Source: Balanoglossus misakiensis | Lineage: Eukaryota; Hemichordata | Reading direction: 5' to 3' | NCBI GenBank assembly: GCA_040954595.2 | Contig: CM082596.2 | Span: 6,386,001 to 6,450,000 of the forward strand | Length of the DNA stretch: 64,000 nt | In this document: positions 22,821 through 35,900 of the stretch, piece after piece | How the letters are laid out: every line of letters begins with the position of its first letter | Numbering within the stretch: position 1 is the first letter of the stretch | Position numbers and translations under genes: made by a program | The notes under the pieces: generated by a model | Told to the model about the DNA's origin: nothing | Database searches by the model: none | What the model saw: only the letters and a program-made list of their open reading frames with translations

Positions 22821-24541
22821 AAGAATGTGCTTACTAAATTGTCTAGTCTTGTTACAATGCTCAGTGAATTCATTCAATTACAATTATATTTGTTATTTAA
22901 CGTTCGAAAAATTGTATTTTTGAATACCTATTTTATGTGAACACAGAAAACAAAAGTCGCATTTCAGAGACTTGGACACACAATATATATTACATGTTTT
23001 TTACTTCAGAAGTAGTCGGATGTCAGAGCTGTTGGACAGGCCGGATGAGGTCTGTTAGCACAGGACTGTACACACTGATGTCATTTCTGACTTATCCCGT
23101 CGAAAAAGACCAGGCGGAGAGGGTCATGGACGCCGCCCTCTACAGTGGCTTCTAAATTGACCGATCAGAGTGCGGCAAACATTAAATTAACAAATTGATG
23201 TCATTTCTGAGTATATCCAAGGCCGATTCATCGTGGAGGTTGTTTCTGGTGCTGAGCCAACGGGTCGGAGCAGGGCCTGTCGATCAATCGATGACAATTG
23301 CGTGCCTCAACACGAATACCGTGACGCTATTCCGAACCCTCACGCTTGCTATTAATTTACTAGTATGGCTCCTGGTGTTCAGCGCGCAGCACATAGGCTA
23401 ACTTTATAGTTACGGACAGCGTTCAAATTGAGGAATTCACACTCTCATTGATAACCAAGTGTTCAAAATACACCCTATAAAACTTGAGGTGGGAGGACAC
23501 AAAAACACACACATCACACATAATGTGCTTTAAATATTTAAGTATTTCTAAAAAAAAATGTTATACAATATCAGTTATTACTTCGACCTGTTTAGCATTC
23601 CAATATTATTTGTCAGTCCTGACGTAATACTACAGCTTATATTGACTGCAATAAACATCTTCAAAGCAAACGGAAGTGTCATATATTTTTTGTACTGCAG
23701 TTGGCTACACCTAGTGGACGGACAGAATGTGAAAATTTTCTAACAATTTACATTAGCCGTGGTGTCTTGAAAACAAACCGATGCGTCCTTACATGTTTTC
23801 TGTACAAATAGAATCCGCATTGGTTATTGCTGGTTCGCTCATGATGGCCAATTTCATTCCTTAGTCTAGCATTGTTCCACGCCATCTTCAATGACTCTGA
23901 TCTTTGAATTATTTCGGCGAAGCAGGTTGATCCATGGCACTGTGGGGATTCATAACGTTGTATATATATTTTAGTCAGAACGTAGTGATTTCTTCGTCGA
24001 GGTCATTTATAACGAATCGTTGACATGTTCTGCGGCAACGAAATCTTCTCAGTTTCAGATGGGAACAGTCTTTGGCACGATGCAACATCAAAGCTTCAGA
24101 TCAGGGTCTTGCTGATTTTTTCCGTTTCTTTTCTGTTGTCTTCTTTTCGGTCTTACCTAAACCATAAAGGAGCAACAATTAAATTAGAACTCCGGGACTT
24201 TGTGGGCTCCAGGATATTTTTATACCGAGTAGTCGTCATTTGTTTTTCTTGAAATGCTTCCGTTGGTCTTTGGGACACGGGAAGGGAAAACTATTATATA
24301 GGACGTGTCTGTTCTGTTTGGTGAACTGATTATAAAGTGACCTATTGGGCGCCTGATGACAACCGGACTCTGCTATCAAAACTGCAAACTACACAAAATG
24401 TATCCAAAAATACAGGGTCTGGCATTCTGGTCTTCATTTTGAAATTTTGCTTTTTTTGCTATTTGCATGTGAAAGGGACTCTAGCCACGGCAACTCTGGT
24501 CACCGATATTGGGCGACGCCCCTGCTCATTAACTCAGCCAA
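22821..24541. other. Intergenic between transporter and PIDD1-like gene A
   Basis: No supportable gene. A short frame ending at 23155 (GLYTLMSFLTYPVEKDQAER-like) looks somewhat protein-like and follows a TTTTTACTTCAG acceptor-like site, but I recognise no domain. A 15-bp word, TGATGTCATTTCTGA, occurs twice (about 23078 and 23197). The final ~1.3 kb is AT-rich and lies downstream of the minus-strand stop. Confidence 0.4.
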
Positions 24542-27500
24542 TCAGTAGTAGATCAGGTTATGATTGACTTCTAAGATGTCGTGATCGTGTCCACGTGGTG
24601 AGCAGTGACCTGAGACGCCATGGTTAGAGTCCTCTGACATGCAAACGGCAACAGCTCAAAAATGAAGACCAAAACGCTAGCCCACAGCGAAAAGCACACG
24701 AGACAAGCATGAACGCATGACAACTCACTGTCGTGGGGCTGAGAAAAGCGCTGCTTCAGTTCGGCAGCGTGCCATGGCAGCCTGGCCTCCTCGAGGGCTT
24801 CCACGATGTCCGGAATGAATGTGCTGCTGTCGTCAACCATCTCCTCCCACCGAAAAAACATTTGGCGAATTTGTTCTTCCTTGTCCCTCGGGAAGTTGTA
24901 AGTTATCGCGTCAATGTCGCATTCTTCCAGGCCCAGAACCCTAGCCACCTTCCTCCATTCGTCGGACAGAATCTTGTGTGCTAGAAACTCAAATGCCTTT
25001 CCTCTTTCTGAGGAAAAAAAATAAATAAAATTTTATAATAAGAATAATTGTTGACATATTGAAATCTAGCTTGTTCACAGTGAGCTTTTTAAAAAGATTG
25101 TTGTTTCATGAAACCCGTTAACTTAGTCAATTGTCTACAGTCGCTGCTGTCAGAACTTAAGTCTTGCCTAAATCAAAACATAAAAGCAAGTCTATGATAG
25201 TTTTTCCCCACGAAAAACTGTCACTAATGCCAAAGTGTGTTTACCTCTTCTTTCGGCTGGTATGGCCGGGGGAGGTGGAGGCTTCTCAGCTTTTACCTAA
25301 CGATAGACATACGAGTAAATTATTCTAATCATGAAGCCACATATCATAAGGTAGTTTGAAGGTCGAGGATCGTCTATGCGCGTGTTGCGAAATTTGTATA
25401 CAGCCAATGCCATCCGTCAGTGTGCTGCCCTAACAACAGGCAAGATGGCGGCCACCATAGTCTGTGACAGAGACCGGGAAAAGACAGCAAACTGGGTGCA
25501 AAATTTGCAGAACATTTAGATTGGACGTAATGTTAGGACACACGAATGAGATGATCGTCGGCCTATAAGGTTCGCTTTCGGTGCGATAAGACGTCAAATC
25601 ATGAAAGTTTGCTGACCGCATTCCGCCTCATTCGGCACCTCCGAACAATTTGAGAAGAGTAATAGCGATAAAGCATGGACGTCCATGGACAAATGAACCT
25701 CTAACACCAGACGACAACAGTTTCCCTGATTCCGTTACCTTTGGCAGTACAAACTGCAGCTCTGCAATCGGTTCTGGCTCGTGGCCACTGTCGGTGTCAC
25801 TGGCGCTCCTGGGATCCTCGCTGTAGAAAGCCATGAAGCCAACCACGTCCTGGTGCCGCGTGGCCTCTGGGTCCTCCGGCTCGACGTAGGCAAACCAGTG
25901 GTTATCTTGGTTGGGGCGATACTCCTTCTGCCGCTTCGTGTTCGTCATCGTCAGGCCCTTGCTGACTTCGTTGTAGATGGTGTCGCCGCTCATTATCTCG
26001 AAGTCTTCGCTGTAAGGTATGTCTTCCTCGTAACACTTCCTGAACCCTTCGCTGTGTAGCTGCTTCACGCGCTTGTGAACGCGTTCCAGCTGGTGGCCCT
26101 TCTGCCGTACCAACTCGAGCAGCAACCTCCTCTTGTTGTCCTTGTGCTGCAAGAGAAGGATCTTGACTCTGTGAATCCCGCTCTTCTTGTGTTTTGTCAT
26201 GGTTCGGCAGTACTCGCCGGCTTTCCGGTCTCCCTTTCGGACTCGCACCGCCGAGCACCTGAAAAGCACGCGGAAAGACGCATATTTTCACCATGTATAT
26301 GGTCACCTATGAATGTTTAACCACTTTTACCGAAATAAAGCGAATCACTGACTTTCAGGGGGTGACACACCATTCGAAGGTCTTGACATACCGTTGTGTC
26401 CATATGTGAGCATATGTAATTAGGCGAGACCATATACACATGCACCTCTAAAACATGCTTTGGAAATCATTCATGGACAGCGGATTTCTTGAAAACAAAG
26501 TTGTCAAGTCTTTGAGCAAACTAAACTAATCTGTGTATACTAATACAGCATCTGTAATGGGGTATAATTGATATGATTACCCAGAGAAGTTTTGCCTCAA
26601 AAGTTTCACAACACCGTTGGAGACGTTGAAGGTGGAAGTATCAGTGACGTCAACCCAGTCGCCGTCGTCATACTCATCTTGCACGATCCTGAGTTCGGTG
26701 TCGTCGAAACCGCCGCCGGGGAAGCTGAACGTAGGCGTCTCGGACGGCAGCGGGATGGTCAGGGTGACGGGTCTCTGGAACCGCAGGCTCTCTTGGCACT
26801 CCCTGTTGACGTACACCATCGGCGCGAATTCCGCGTTGACGGGTTCGTCGCAGCCGTCGAAGACGTCGTCGAGGAAGTCCGAGTCACAGGGGTGGACCTG
26901 TTCAAGAAAGAGACGACGCGGACCGTGTCCGACGGTTTGGGTGAAACTCCCGAACAACTGAGATATACCGGAACTCGTACAATGTCAAAGAACCACCGTT
27001 TAACCACATTCAAAACAAAAGGACAGAGTAGCTTCATCGTATGAACAGTTGAGTCGTAGTTGGCTAAAACCGTGGTATATCGAATCTGCTGGCAAAGTAT
27101 AACGATGGTCTATCACCACAGAATACCAACAACTCTACGACACTGACGGTGATTGGCCTTACCTCAAGAGACACGTGTGTACGGCATTCAACGGAACCGG
27201 CTTGAACTTCGATTGTCACGTGTTTGTCTAACTGAGAGGGTATCGTCGATTCATTCTTGCCAATCCAGAATTTCTCTTCGAATGGCCGTGACACAGCAAT
27301 GAATACTCCCAACTGAGATATCTGAACTTTTACTGTGTCATCCTCCTATATAAAAGACAAGATCGAAGTCGACGCCTGTATTAAAGGGGCATTAGCTGTA
27401 AGTTTTGGCATTTCAGTATGTCAGTTCTGTGTACCAAATGCGATTTCTTTTCTATGCTAATATACCCAGTACTCCTCTTGTCAACAAAGCAATGCATGTG

Positions 27501-30117
27501 TGCAACGGCCATTGTAATTTTATTGTACGCAATTGCATTTTATGTCCGGACGTGAATTCAAATTTGCACTAAGGAGCTTTAAGAGAAAAGAGCATTATCC
27601 AGAAACTAGCAACAATACGGGACGTGTACCTCTGTGCAATATCATTTCGTAGCTCATTAAAATAACACATTGACGTATTCGACGACGATGTCCCTCTTTA
27701 TAAAATGAGATTGCAATTTTCGTTGAGCCTATGACAAATGTTGTCCAAAGAAAACATGTCCCCGGCCAACAGTAACCAAAGAAGTCAATCATCAACATAC
27801 CGATGTGGTTGGAAGCTCCTCCCAGCCCTTGCCGCGCGTATGCTGCATGACCACGAGCACCCTATCGGACACGTCCTGGTGGAGCCCTTTCCTTCGAAGG
27901 GTCACCGGCTTGTCAAACTTCACGTCACGTGGTGAGAAATCCAGGACCTCGGACTGGTAGAACTCGTAGTCCTTCAGGGGCGGCTTTGTGACCTCGAGCT
28001 CGTTTTCACAGGTGACATCCAGGTGAACATTCTTCTTGAGCGACCCCGGGGGTAATTGGAGGACATAGCCAGATGGCAGGTGATATGTCTTGCTCACCTA
28101 CGCAGAAGAGATGAAATATTTAAACTCAAGGCACCACCTAAATATTATCCAAAATTGTCTAAACTCTGCAAAGGCAACAGTGCAACTCTATAATGTACAT
28201 GAATGTCAAAGTCTATCTTGCCTCAGTAAACAAAGTCCCAATATGTACCAAGACCACCATAGATCCCACGCTACCATTTGCTATACCAGAAGTCAGCCAT
28301 ATTGTTCCCCAGTATACCATTCTCATCGAGATTGTCTGTTTATAGGTTTTCACATTTGTGAACTCTTGATACTGCTATGGACATACTGATGTCACTACCT
28401 TTTTGGTTGCAACCAGGACAATGCGGTTCGAGTCTTCCATTACATCATTGAAGTATGGATCTTCGGCTACGTCATCTGTATAATATAAATAAAGGTCATT
28501 AGTTTCGTGGCCAGCAACGGCTACTACTGTAACAGTAAATCTGATTGGTCCAAACTTCATACACTAGTTTATACACGACTGGGCGATCACAACTTCTCTC
28601 AACAGATATAAAAGTGAATGCAAGTTTTCGTGGACGAGTTCTCTCTCTCTCTCTCCCCTCTCTCTTCCTCCCTCTCCCAAGACCTCACACATAGTGAAGA
28701 ATTCTCGAAGATATTTTAACGAACACCACATACCCTCCAGACTATCAAGATATTCCCGTAGGGCTATAATGCCTGCATCGCATGCCTCCACCAGTGGTTC
28801 AGGCAGTGGGTTGTTGTCTACATTGAAATACTCTAACTTTGGCAGGGCGATAGAGAACAGTGACGGTATATCGGTCAACGCGTTATTGGAGAGATCCAAC
28901 TCGGTGACATTCTTCATGGGCAGAATATTGTAAAGTGACCTCTGTTGGAGCTTATTGTGGGAAATGTCGAGTTTCTCCAGCTTAGTCAGTCGTATTACGT
29001 GTTTTGGTATCTCTTTCAGTCGATTGTTATCCAGAGATAGGTATTCAAGGCTCTCTAGGTAGAGAATTTCCATCGGGAGAATAGATATGCGATTAGCATC
29101 TAAACCAAGGAGTCTAAGGTTTACCAACCGACTGAACTCTGGTGGCATTTGCCGAAGTTTATTGCCACTTGCATCAAGGTCGTCTAAATTTTGCAAGTGA
29201 ACCAAACTTTCTGGCAAGCATTTAATCTTATTATTGGCGACGTTGAGTTGCTCTAATGAAGAAAGCCTGCTTATGTCATCAGGCAGGTGTTTGATATTGT
29301 TGTTTGAGATGGTTAGCACTGTAATGAACTCAAGATAGGTGAAGTCTTCGGGTAATTCCTTAAGCTGGTTATACCATAAATCAAGATCCTTCATAGACCA
29401 GAGTTTGCCGAACTCAGGAGGAAGGGATTTAAGTTTGTTGCGTCTTAGACTCAGAGTTTCTACATTAGCCAGGCTCGCCATAGTACATTTGAATTTGCGA
29501 ATCAGGTTGTCGCCCATATCAATTTCTTTAAGATGTTTCATCGCGCCGATCACCTCGGGTACCTCAGTCAACAGATTCCCTGCAATTTTTAAAACTTCCA
29601 AGGAATCTAAATTCGACAGATTTGATGGGAGCTCGCTGATCTTATTACATGACAAACGTAGTTCCCTTAATCCCCATATGTTCATCAAGCTGTCAGGCAC
29701 TTCTGTCAGATTATTGTCACTAATGTCTAAGACACGTAAATTCACCAGCTTTCCAGTTTCTTCCGCGATTGTTTCGAGTTCATTGAAGTCTAGGATCAGC
29801 GTTTCCAAGCCGCCTAGACGACTTATGTCGTCATCAATTGCTGAAATTAAATTTTCTCCCGCGTCTAGGTAGGACAGGCAATTTAGAGAATAAACAACTT
29901 TAGGAATAGCAGTAAAATGATTATCGTGCAGCGTCAGTTTCTCAAGAAAATGCAAATTGGCCAGGTCATCAGGAAGGCCGGACAATTCGTTGCCCTCGAG
30001 ATTGAGCGATGTCAGTTTGTCATTGCGGGTTACCCCGGGAGTTATTTCTTTGAGACTCTTAAAACTAAGATCCATTTCTGTTTCGTTCCCCCTGTCATCA
30101 TTCCCCACGTTTGCCAT
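24542..30117 (-). CDS. PIDD1: PIDD1-like scaffold A (LRR-ZU5-ZU5-UPA-death)
   Basis: Nine coding exons on the minus strand: 28734-30117, 28399-28475, 27801-28097, 27163-27345, 26581-26897, 25739-26258, 25245-25296, 24729-25007, 24542-24633. Phases join to give 1066 aa (human PIDD1 is about 910). Residues 1-461 hold about 18 leucine-rich repeats (LxxLxLxxNxLxxLP). An acidic linker follows, then ZU5-1 (~488-586, with LPPGSLKKNVHLDV and FDKPVTL), ZU5-2 (~587-752), a UPA domain (~753-926, HWFAYVEPED and AELQFVLPK) and a death domain (~944-1036, DEWRKVARVLGLEECDIDAI). PIDD1 is known to nucleate the caspase-2 PIDDosome through RAIDD, or NF-kB signalling through RIP1; that role is inferred here. Human PIDD1 self-cleaves at two HFS triads: the first equivalent position here reads QLG and the second NFS. 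The start is the first in-frame ATG; an acceptor at 30262 implies a 5' UTR exon. The last exon (30 codons) is the least certain. Confidence 0.85.
25391..25500 (+). repeat. Interspersed repeat, copy B (PIDD1-like A intron)
   Basis: Partner of 14472-14580, with shared blocks TTGTATACAG, CCCTAACA, AAGATGGCGGC, ACCATAGTCTGTG and GGAAAAGACAGCAAAC. It lies in the intron between the UPA exon and the short linker exon of PIDD1-like gene A. Confidence 0.7.
28630..28681. repeat. (TC)n-rich low-complexity tract
   Basis: CT/CCT-rich stretch just downstream (in gene sense) of the LRR exon donor of PIDD1-like gene A. If the intron were retained it would add an Arg/Glu-rich tail; it is treated as intron. 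Confidence 0.8.
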
Positions 30118-30220
30118 TATTGCCAACAAGCCGTTACTCTCCAATAAATTCACGTGGGCCACCCCGGTATACCGTTTGATTCTATCACGAGAAGCCCTGC
30201 CTGTCGCTCTCAGTGGACGG

Positions 30221-30232
30221 TCACTCAAGCAT
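30221..30232 (-). promoter_or_regulatory. Three-codon upstream ORF in PIDD1-like A leader
   Basis: In the predicted 5' UTR (acceptor at 30262) the first ATG opens a frame of ATG CTT GAG TGA, in a different phase from and about 104 nt before the called start. Short upstream ORFs commonly reduce translation; an effect here is inference, and it depends on this UTR being transcribed. Confidence 0.45.
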
Positions 30233-30262
30233 GCGCAGTTCCTCTATGAATGAAGGTAAGTC

Positions 30263-32995
30263 CTGCGAAAAAAAAAAATTGGACCTCAATAATTAATTAT
30301 GATCCTGTCATCCAATATTGATATTCGTCGCGAACCAAAGGCTACTGCAATGTATTATTTGTTGTGCATTCGAGTGTCTGTCAATTCCACATATACATAT
30401 ATATCATTTAATATAATATATCATACCAAGGCCCACAAGTACAGCGCTGGTTTATATTAACTTGAGATATGCAACTGTTGGAACCAAAATACCACATAAC
30501 AATAGCGTGCGTGAAAAATCTTAAGGTGGTTTCAACGGACCATGACAGTTGCTACGGGTGACACAATTGTTAGACCACGTTGCGTTAAACAGAATGCAGA
30601 CACTCCAGCCCCTGGTGGCATATGTGTTATCGACTTCGCACAAGACGGTCGGACCTGGGCATCCAGTAAGAAGTTGCGTGCCAGTGAACGGTTAAATTGA
30701 ATGCTGTGCCTATCTCCGCATCGCCAGGAGGATTGTGGGAAATGATGACAACTGCAAGTTGTGATTATTATGCAAATTTCTGAGTCAACACCTGGACGAC
30801 ACTCTTTCGAAAAAGTTACACCAGGCAGCAGGGAGAGTATAGGTATTTAACATGACAATGGGCCTTTGTTCGGTATGAGTGGCCAGCGACGCCAGCAATG
30901 GGGGCTTTTTAGGTCATGCTTTGACCAGAACAAAAGCGATTCGACATTGTCTAAAAACACTGACGGTTTACTACATTGTATGTGAAAACATATAGGCTTC
31001 GTTCTTTACTCTATTGCAATGAAAATGTCTGATAAACAAAAACCAAGTCTTATTTGATTCTAAAGAGCTGTTCAAGCTCGGGTTGCCAAGGAGACCGACC
31101 ATTGTCTCCTCACACAAGTGATCAAAACGAAAGTTGTTTCACTCCGAAGTATTCGTACCGTTGCCAAAGGATTGCATGACCACAGGCTTAATTTCCCTTA
31201 AAACTCGTATCGGCACAGCGGTCTGAAATAAAATAAATGCATCAACGCCTGCCATACTTCACTGCTCAGCACATTGGCGTGATGGGATACTATACTACAT
31301 GTATAGGGTTATGAACAAGAAAATGTGGTTGACACACAACACAAAATTCAGGGAAAAAAACGGCCAGAAGTTACAGATCTAGTGGGTGTTGCATTTTCTC
31401 TTACTTTTTACAACATTATACGCGGACACGTATACAATATAAAAAAACATACCTGTCTGCAACATCCGACCAAGGTTGATGATGTGGGTTAATTTGGCCG
31501 CCCAGAACCAAAATTTGCCGCTGATCTGCGCGCACCTCTGGGCCAAGTAGGAGCGTCGTTAGCTACCCATGGAGACGTTGCGCAAAGGCGGAAGGTCACG
31601 AAAGTTTATTCTGCACACTGAAGCTATTCACAAATCGTGTCTCCGGTTACACGTACGCATGATACAGTCACTGACCACTGATGGCGTGCATTCCCGCTTG
31701 ACCGACAAACGGGGACCGTATCCGTGGCAAATATGACAGACTTTTTTTTGAATGTGTCGCCACCGAAGGTTTGATGGATGCGGCAATGAGGACTTTGGAG
31801 CGTCGAAGCATAGCTAGAACGGCATGCATCCTTGCATTGTTTGCATGCAATCATTTACACTCAGCGGTTGATTAATGTTCTACATGTTCCAAACACTTGT
31901 AATGTCATTAGAAACTAAACAACAACAACAGAGAACCCCGCTCTGCAAGCCTCGATCTCCGAATTCAGCAGCGCCATTTTCAGGGAGTTCCCTCAGAGTG
32001 AACTTTAGAACAGAGAAGTTGACGATTATGAGTTCGTGTACCAGTGCTAATTATCAATAATTTAAGGTGACTGTAATAATGGTCATTAAAATGGAAGGAT
32101 TTTGCTATAAATATTGACATTATAATAATGATATAATAACGTAATAATACCCGTCGTGCAACTTGTACGTCCGTTGCAAAATGAAATACATCTATGAAAG
32201 CCAATTTCATGTATATTCACATAAGTGTATTCATCACGAAGGTAGGCATAATGAATATTGTAACGGAAATTATGTCGGACTGTGGTCCCTAAAATTGTCA
32301 AGCCTTAGTGAATGACGAACCTTGGACCGAACAGCCAACTCAACGGTAGCGTAAACGTAGCACGATCGAGCTTTGACGGCGTAGACCGGTCCGTTACAAG
32401 TCCTGGTTCGATTTACCTTGCGCACGGCAGAACGTGCGCTAAGAGATGTGCTGGAAAAATGCAGTGTAAACTGCTAACCGACCGACCCGAGCGTTGCGCT
32501 CACACAAATACCAAGAAAAACGAAGGAAGTACTATCCGTAGACAACTAGACCTCTCAGAGGTTACAGAAAAGGTGTTCCCACAAACGTGGAGAAGGGTTT
32601 GAACGAAAATATAAGAAAGATAGAGGTAAAGTACGAATTCAGATCACTACACACGAGAGCACGATGTTCACAGTTCAACCGCCATGTCTAGTCTGCTTTT
32701 GGATGTCGAGGGGAGTCATTATACATGCAACAAGCCCACGTGATACAAGCTCCGCCCCAATCGTTGAAAATTGACAGTTTCTCCTGCTATAGGGTTTCTC
32801 AGTCTGAGAATCAGGAAAAAGTCGCATTTCTTGTGATAGGAGTCTTGTGTGCGGCGTTGACCTGGCAATTCCGTGACAATATTTTTGCAAATTAAACGCT
32901 GAATTATTCACGAGGAAGTTACGGAAGGTTCCCTCAAAGCTCTGCGGCAAATTGTACCGGCACATCCACGGGTACAGCCCACGGTCGTGTATTAT
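30263..32995. other. Intergenic between the two PIDD1-like genes
   Basis: About 2.7 kb with no recognisable exon on either strand. It contains the 3' flank of gene B and the promoter side of gene A. A TTTATT (minus-strand AATAAA) at 31605-31610 is about 1.4 kb from the gene B stop, too far to assign with confidence. Confidence 0.4.
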
Positions 32996-35900
32996 TCACT
33001 TCTTGTACAGTTCTGGAAACCGTTGCTTCAATTCAGCGATCAGCCAGGGCAAGCCGGTGTCGCGGAGGGCGCTGACGAGATCCTGCACGCACTTGCCCGT
33101 GTTCTTCAGCGAGCCCTCCCAGAGCGCCAGCATCTTGTAGACCTGCTCAGCTTTGTCTCTCGGGTTGGCATACTCGATCTCGTCGATTTGGTATTCGCTC
33201 AAACCAAGAGTTCTGGCCAGGTTTTTCCACTCGTGAGACATGATCTTGCTGGCGAGAAACTGAAAGATTTTTCGCCTTTCTGTGTCAATGAGGAAAAAAA
33301 GGAAAAAGTAATTTGATGGAATGTGTACATAGTTTTTTGTATCAAATTCGATTTTTTGGCCTGGTTGAATTCTTGAATCATGACTTCTTCTCCATTACAA
33401 ATTATCGATGCCTTCAATACAAGTTCAGGCACGTTTCAATATTCGTGACACCATTTTTGAACCACCAAATAACACTGTACCATTTTGATATTTTGACGAC
33501 AGTTTCGGATCGTTTTAATTTGCGTTTCCAGTCGACATGTACAAACATACCTCTGAGGTCAAAGGTCGTTGTTACTGATGCGGAAGATCGCCTTGATCTT
33601 GGTCTGGCAATCTGAAACACGATCCGAATAATATTATTAAATGCCAGTGAAAATGTTTTCTGGCAGGTAGAATCCCTTTGCTGAACGTGAATGCTTATAC
33701 GTGAAGCCTTTCAAGAATTCTTAATAGTTTGAACATCTAACAGGTAGGCCTAATGGGTTAGTGCGTAACACGGTTGCGAACCAGCCAGCACTGCACAGAT
33801 AAATACAAACCAACGAAGAATGATGAACAACCTTGCCGGCGAGAGATTGTGCCTATTTTGGGAATTTCTTACCTTTGGCAGGACGAACTGTAGTTCAGCA
33901 AGCGGTTCTTGTCTCCCCTCGTGTTCTGCCGCGTCGTTGTAGAATATCATGAACCCCACCCGGGACTGTCTACAGCCCTCCCCGTCGTCTGCCGTCGCCG
34001 CCTCCACGTACGCAAACCAGTGGTTCTCCTGCTCCGGGTAGAACGTCTTTCTGTTCTTGCGGGTCTTCAGGACGAACCCGTCGCTGACCTCGTTTCGAAT
34101 CGTCCCGCCGCTGCGGAGGTGCACGTCCTCGCTGTACGGCAGGTCGGTCTCGTAGTACGGCCGGTAGCCTCGCTTCCTGAGCATCTTTAGCCGCTTGTAG
34201 AGCAGCTGCACGTTCTGCCCTCTCTGCTCCACAATGTCCATCAGCAACTTCTTCCTATCGCGCACGTGCTGTAGTAGGAGAACCTTCACCTTGTGGTGAC
34301 CCTCTCGTGTGTACTTGCTCACGGCGTTTGCGTAGCTGGCGGCCTTCGGCTTGTTCGCTCTTTTGACACGGAGAGCTGAGTAACTGCGAGAGAGAGAGGG
34401 GGGGGGGTGAGAGAGAGGGAGAGAGAGAGCGCTGATGCTAGAACTTCGCTTTATTTCTGCAACTTCTGCGAATTTACTGCGGTACGCTATATTTGCATTT
34501 GTACTCCGCCCAGTGATTGACGTCACATATCAAAAGCTTCGATATGCTAATACCTACGGCTGCTCGATGGAAAATTGCAATGGCCTTCAATCTACTATAG
34601 ATGGTACGCTATATTTGCATTTGTACTCCGCCCACTGATTGACGTCACATATCAAAAGCTTCGATATGCTAATACCTACGGCTGCTCGATGGAAAAAAGC
34701 AATGGACCCCAGTCTACTATAGATAGTACGCTATAGTAGTATTTGCATGTGTGGTCCGCCCACTGATTGACGTAATATTAAAAGCTTCGTTATGGTATTA
34801 CCATACCTACGGCTGCTGGATGGAAAATAGTGATGGATCTCAGTCTACTATAGATGGTACGCTATACTAGTATTTGCATTTGTGCTCCGCCCCGTGATTG
34901 ACGTCACATATCAAAAGCTTCGATATGCTAATACCTACGGCTGCTCGATGGAAAAAAGCAATGGACCCCAGTCTACTATAGATAGTACGCTATAGTAGTA
35001 TTTGCATGTGTGGTCCGCCCACTGATTGACGTAATATTAAAAGCTTCGTTATGGTATTACCATACCTACGGCTGCTGGATGGAAAATAGTGATGGATCTC
35101 AGTCTACTATAGATGGTACGCTATATTTGCATTTGTGCTCCGCCCACTGATTGACGTCACATATCAAAAGCTTCGATATGCTAATACCTACGGCTGCTCG
35201 ATGGAAAATTGCAATGGCCCTCAATCTACTATAGATGGTACGCTATATTTGCATTTGTGCTCCGCCCACTGATTGACGTCACATATCAAAAGCTTCGATA
35301 TGCTAATACCTACGGCTGCTCGATGGAAAATTGCAATGGCCCTCAATCTACTATAGATGGTACGCTATATTTGCATTTGTGCTCCGCCCACTGATTGACG
35401 TCACATATCAAAAGCTTCGATATGCTAATACCTACGGCTGCTCGATGGAAAATTGCAATGGCCCTCAATCTACTATAGATGGTACGCTATATTTGCATTT
35501 GTGCTCCGCCCACTGATTGACGTCACATATCAAAAGCTTCGATATGCTAATACCTACGGCTGCTCGATGGAAAATTCAACTTTTGTCGGTCGGCATACGT
35601 CAGTTTGTATGATGCTTACGAGACGGTGTCCCTTACTTACCCGGAGAAGGTTTTCCTCTGTAGCTTGACAACGCCGTTTTCCAAGGTGAAAGAAGCTCGC
35701 TCTGTTATATCCGTCCAGTCGCCGTCGTTGTGTGCGTCCTTCAGTATGCACAGGTCAGTTTGTTTGAAATCTTGCATGGCTATCTGGGAGAGGGCAGACG
35801 GCAGCGGTATGCTCACCGTGACTGCTTGCCCGAGTCGGATGCGCTCGGCGTCCATTCTGTTGACGTACACCATCGGGGAAAATGCGGCGTCGACCGAATC

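Noticed and set aside
23000-23155. Protein-like frame ending GLYTLMSFLTYPVEKDQAER...SGF after an acceptor-like site
   Set aside because: No recognisable domain and no upstream exon could be joined; too weak to call as a gene or pseudogene.
24570-24728. Read-through transmembrane-like tail after the PIDD1-like A death domain (CVHACLVCFSLWASVLVFIF)
   Set aside because: A GTGAGT donor at 24728 precedes it and a CAG acceptor at 24634 restores a short in-frame end. Intron retention would create a membrane-anchored form, but nothing supports that.
28564-28733. Extension of the PIDD1-like A LRR exon into an Arg/Glu-rich tail
   Set aside because: It lies beyond a consensus GTATGT donor, and the spliced form matches gene B exon for exon.
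32390-32420. Another GGTTCGATT B-box-like motif
   Set aside because: No acceptor or D-arm pairing was found; probably chance or an old SINE scrap.
34481-35577. CRISPR-like or other spacer array
   Set aside because: Units are contiguous and near-identical along their length, with no unique spacers, and the host is an animal.
35209-35668. Repeated 61-codon frames in the 122-bp array
   Set aside because: Each frame spans the repeat boundary and exists only because units are near-identical; 122 bp is not a multiple of three, so there is no continuous coding selection.
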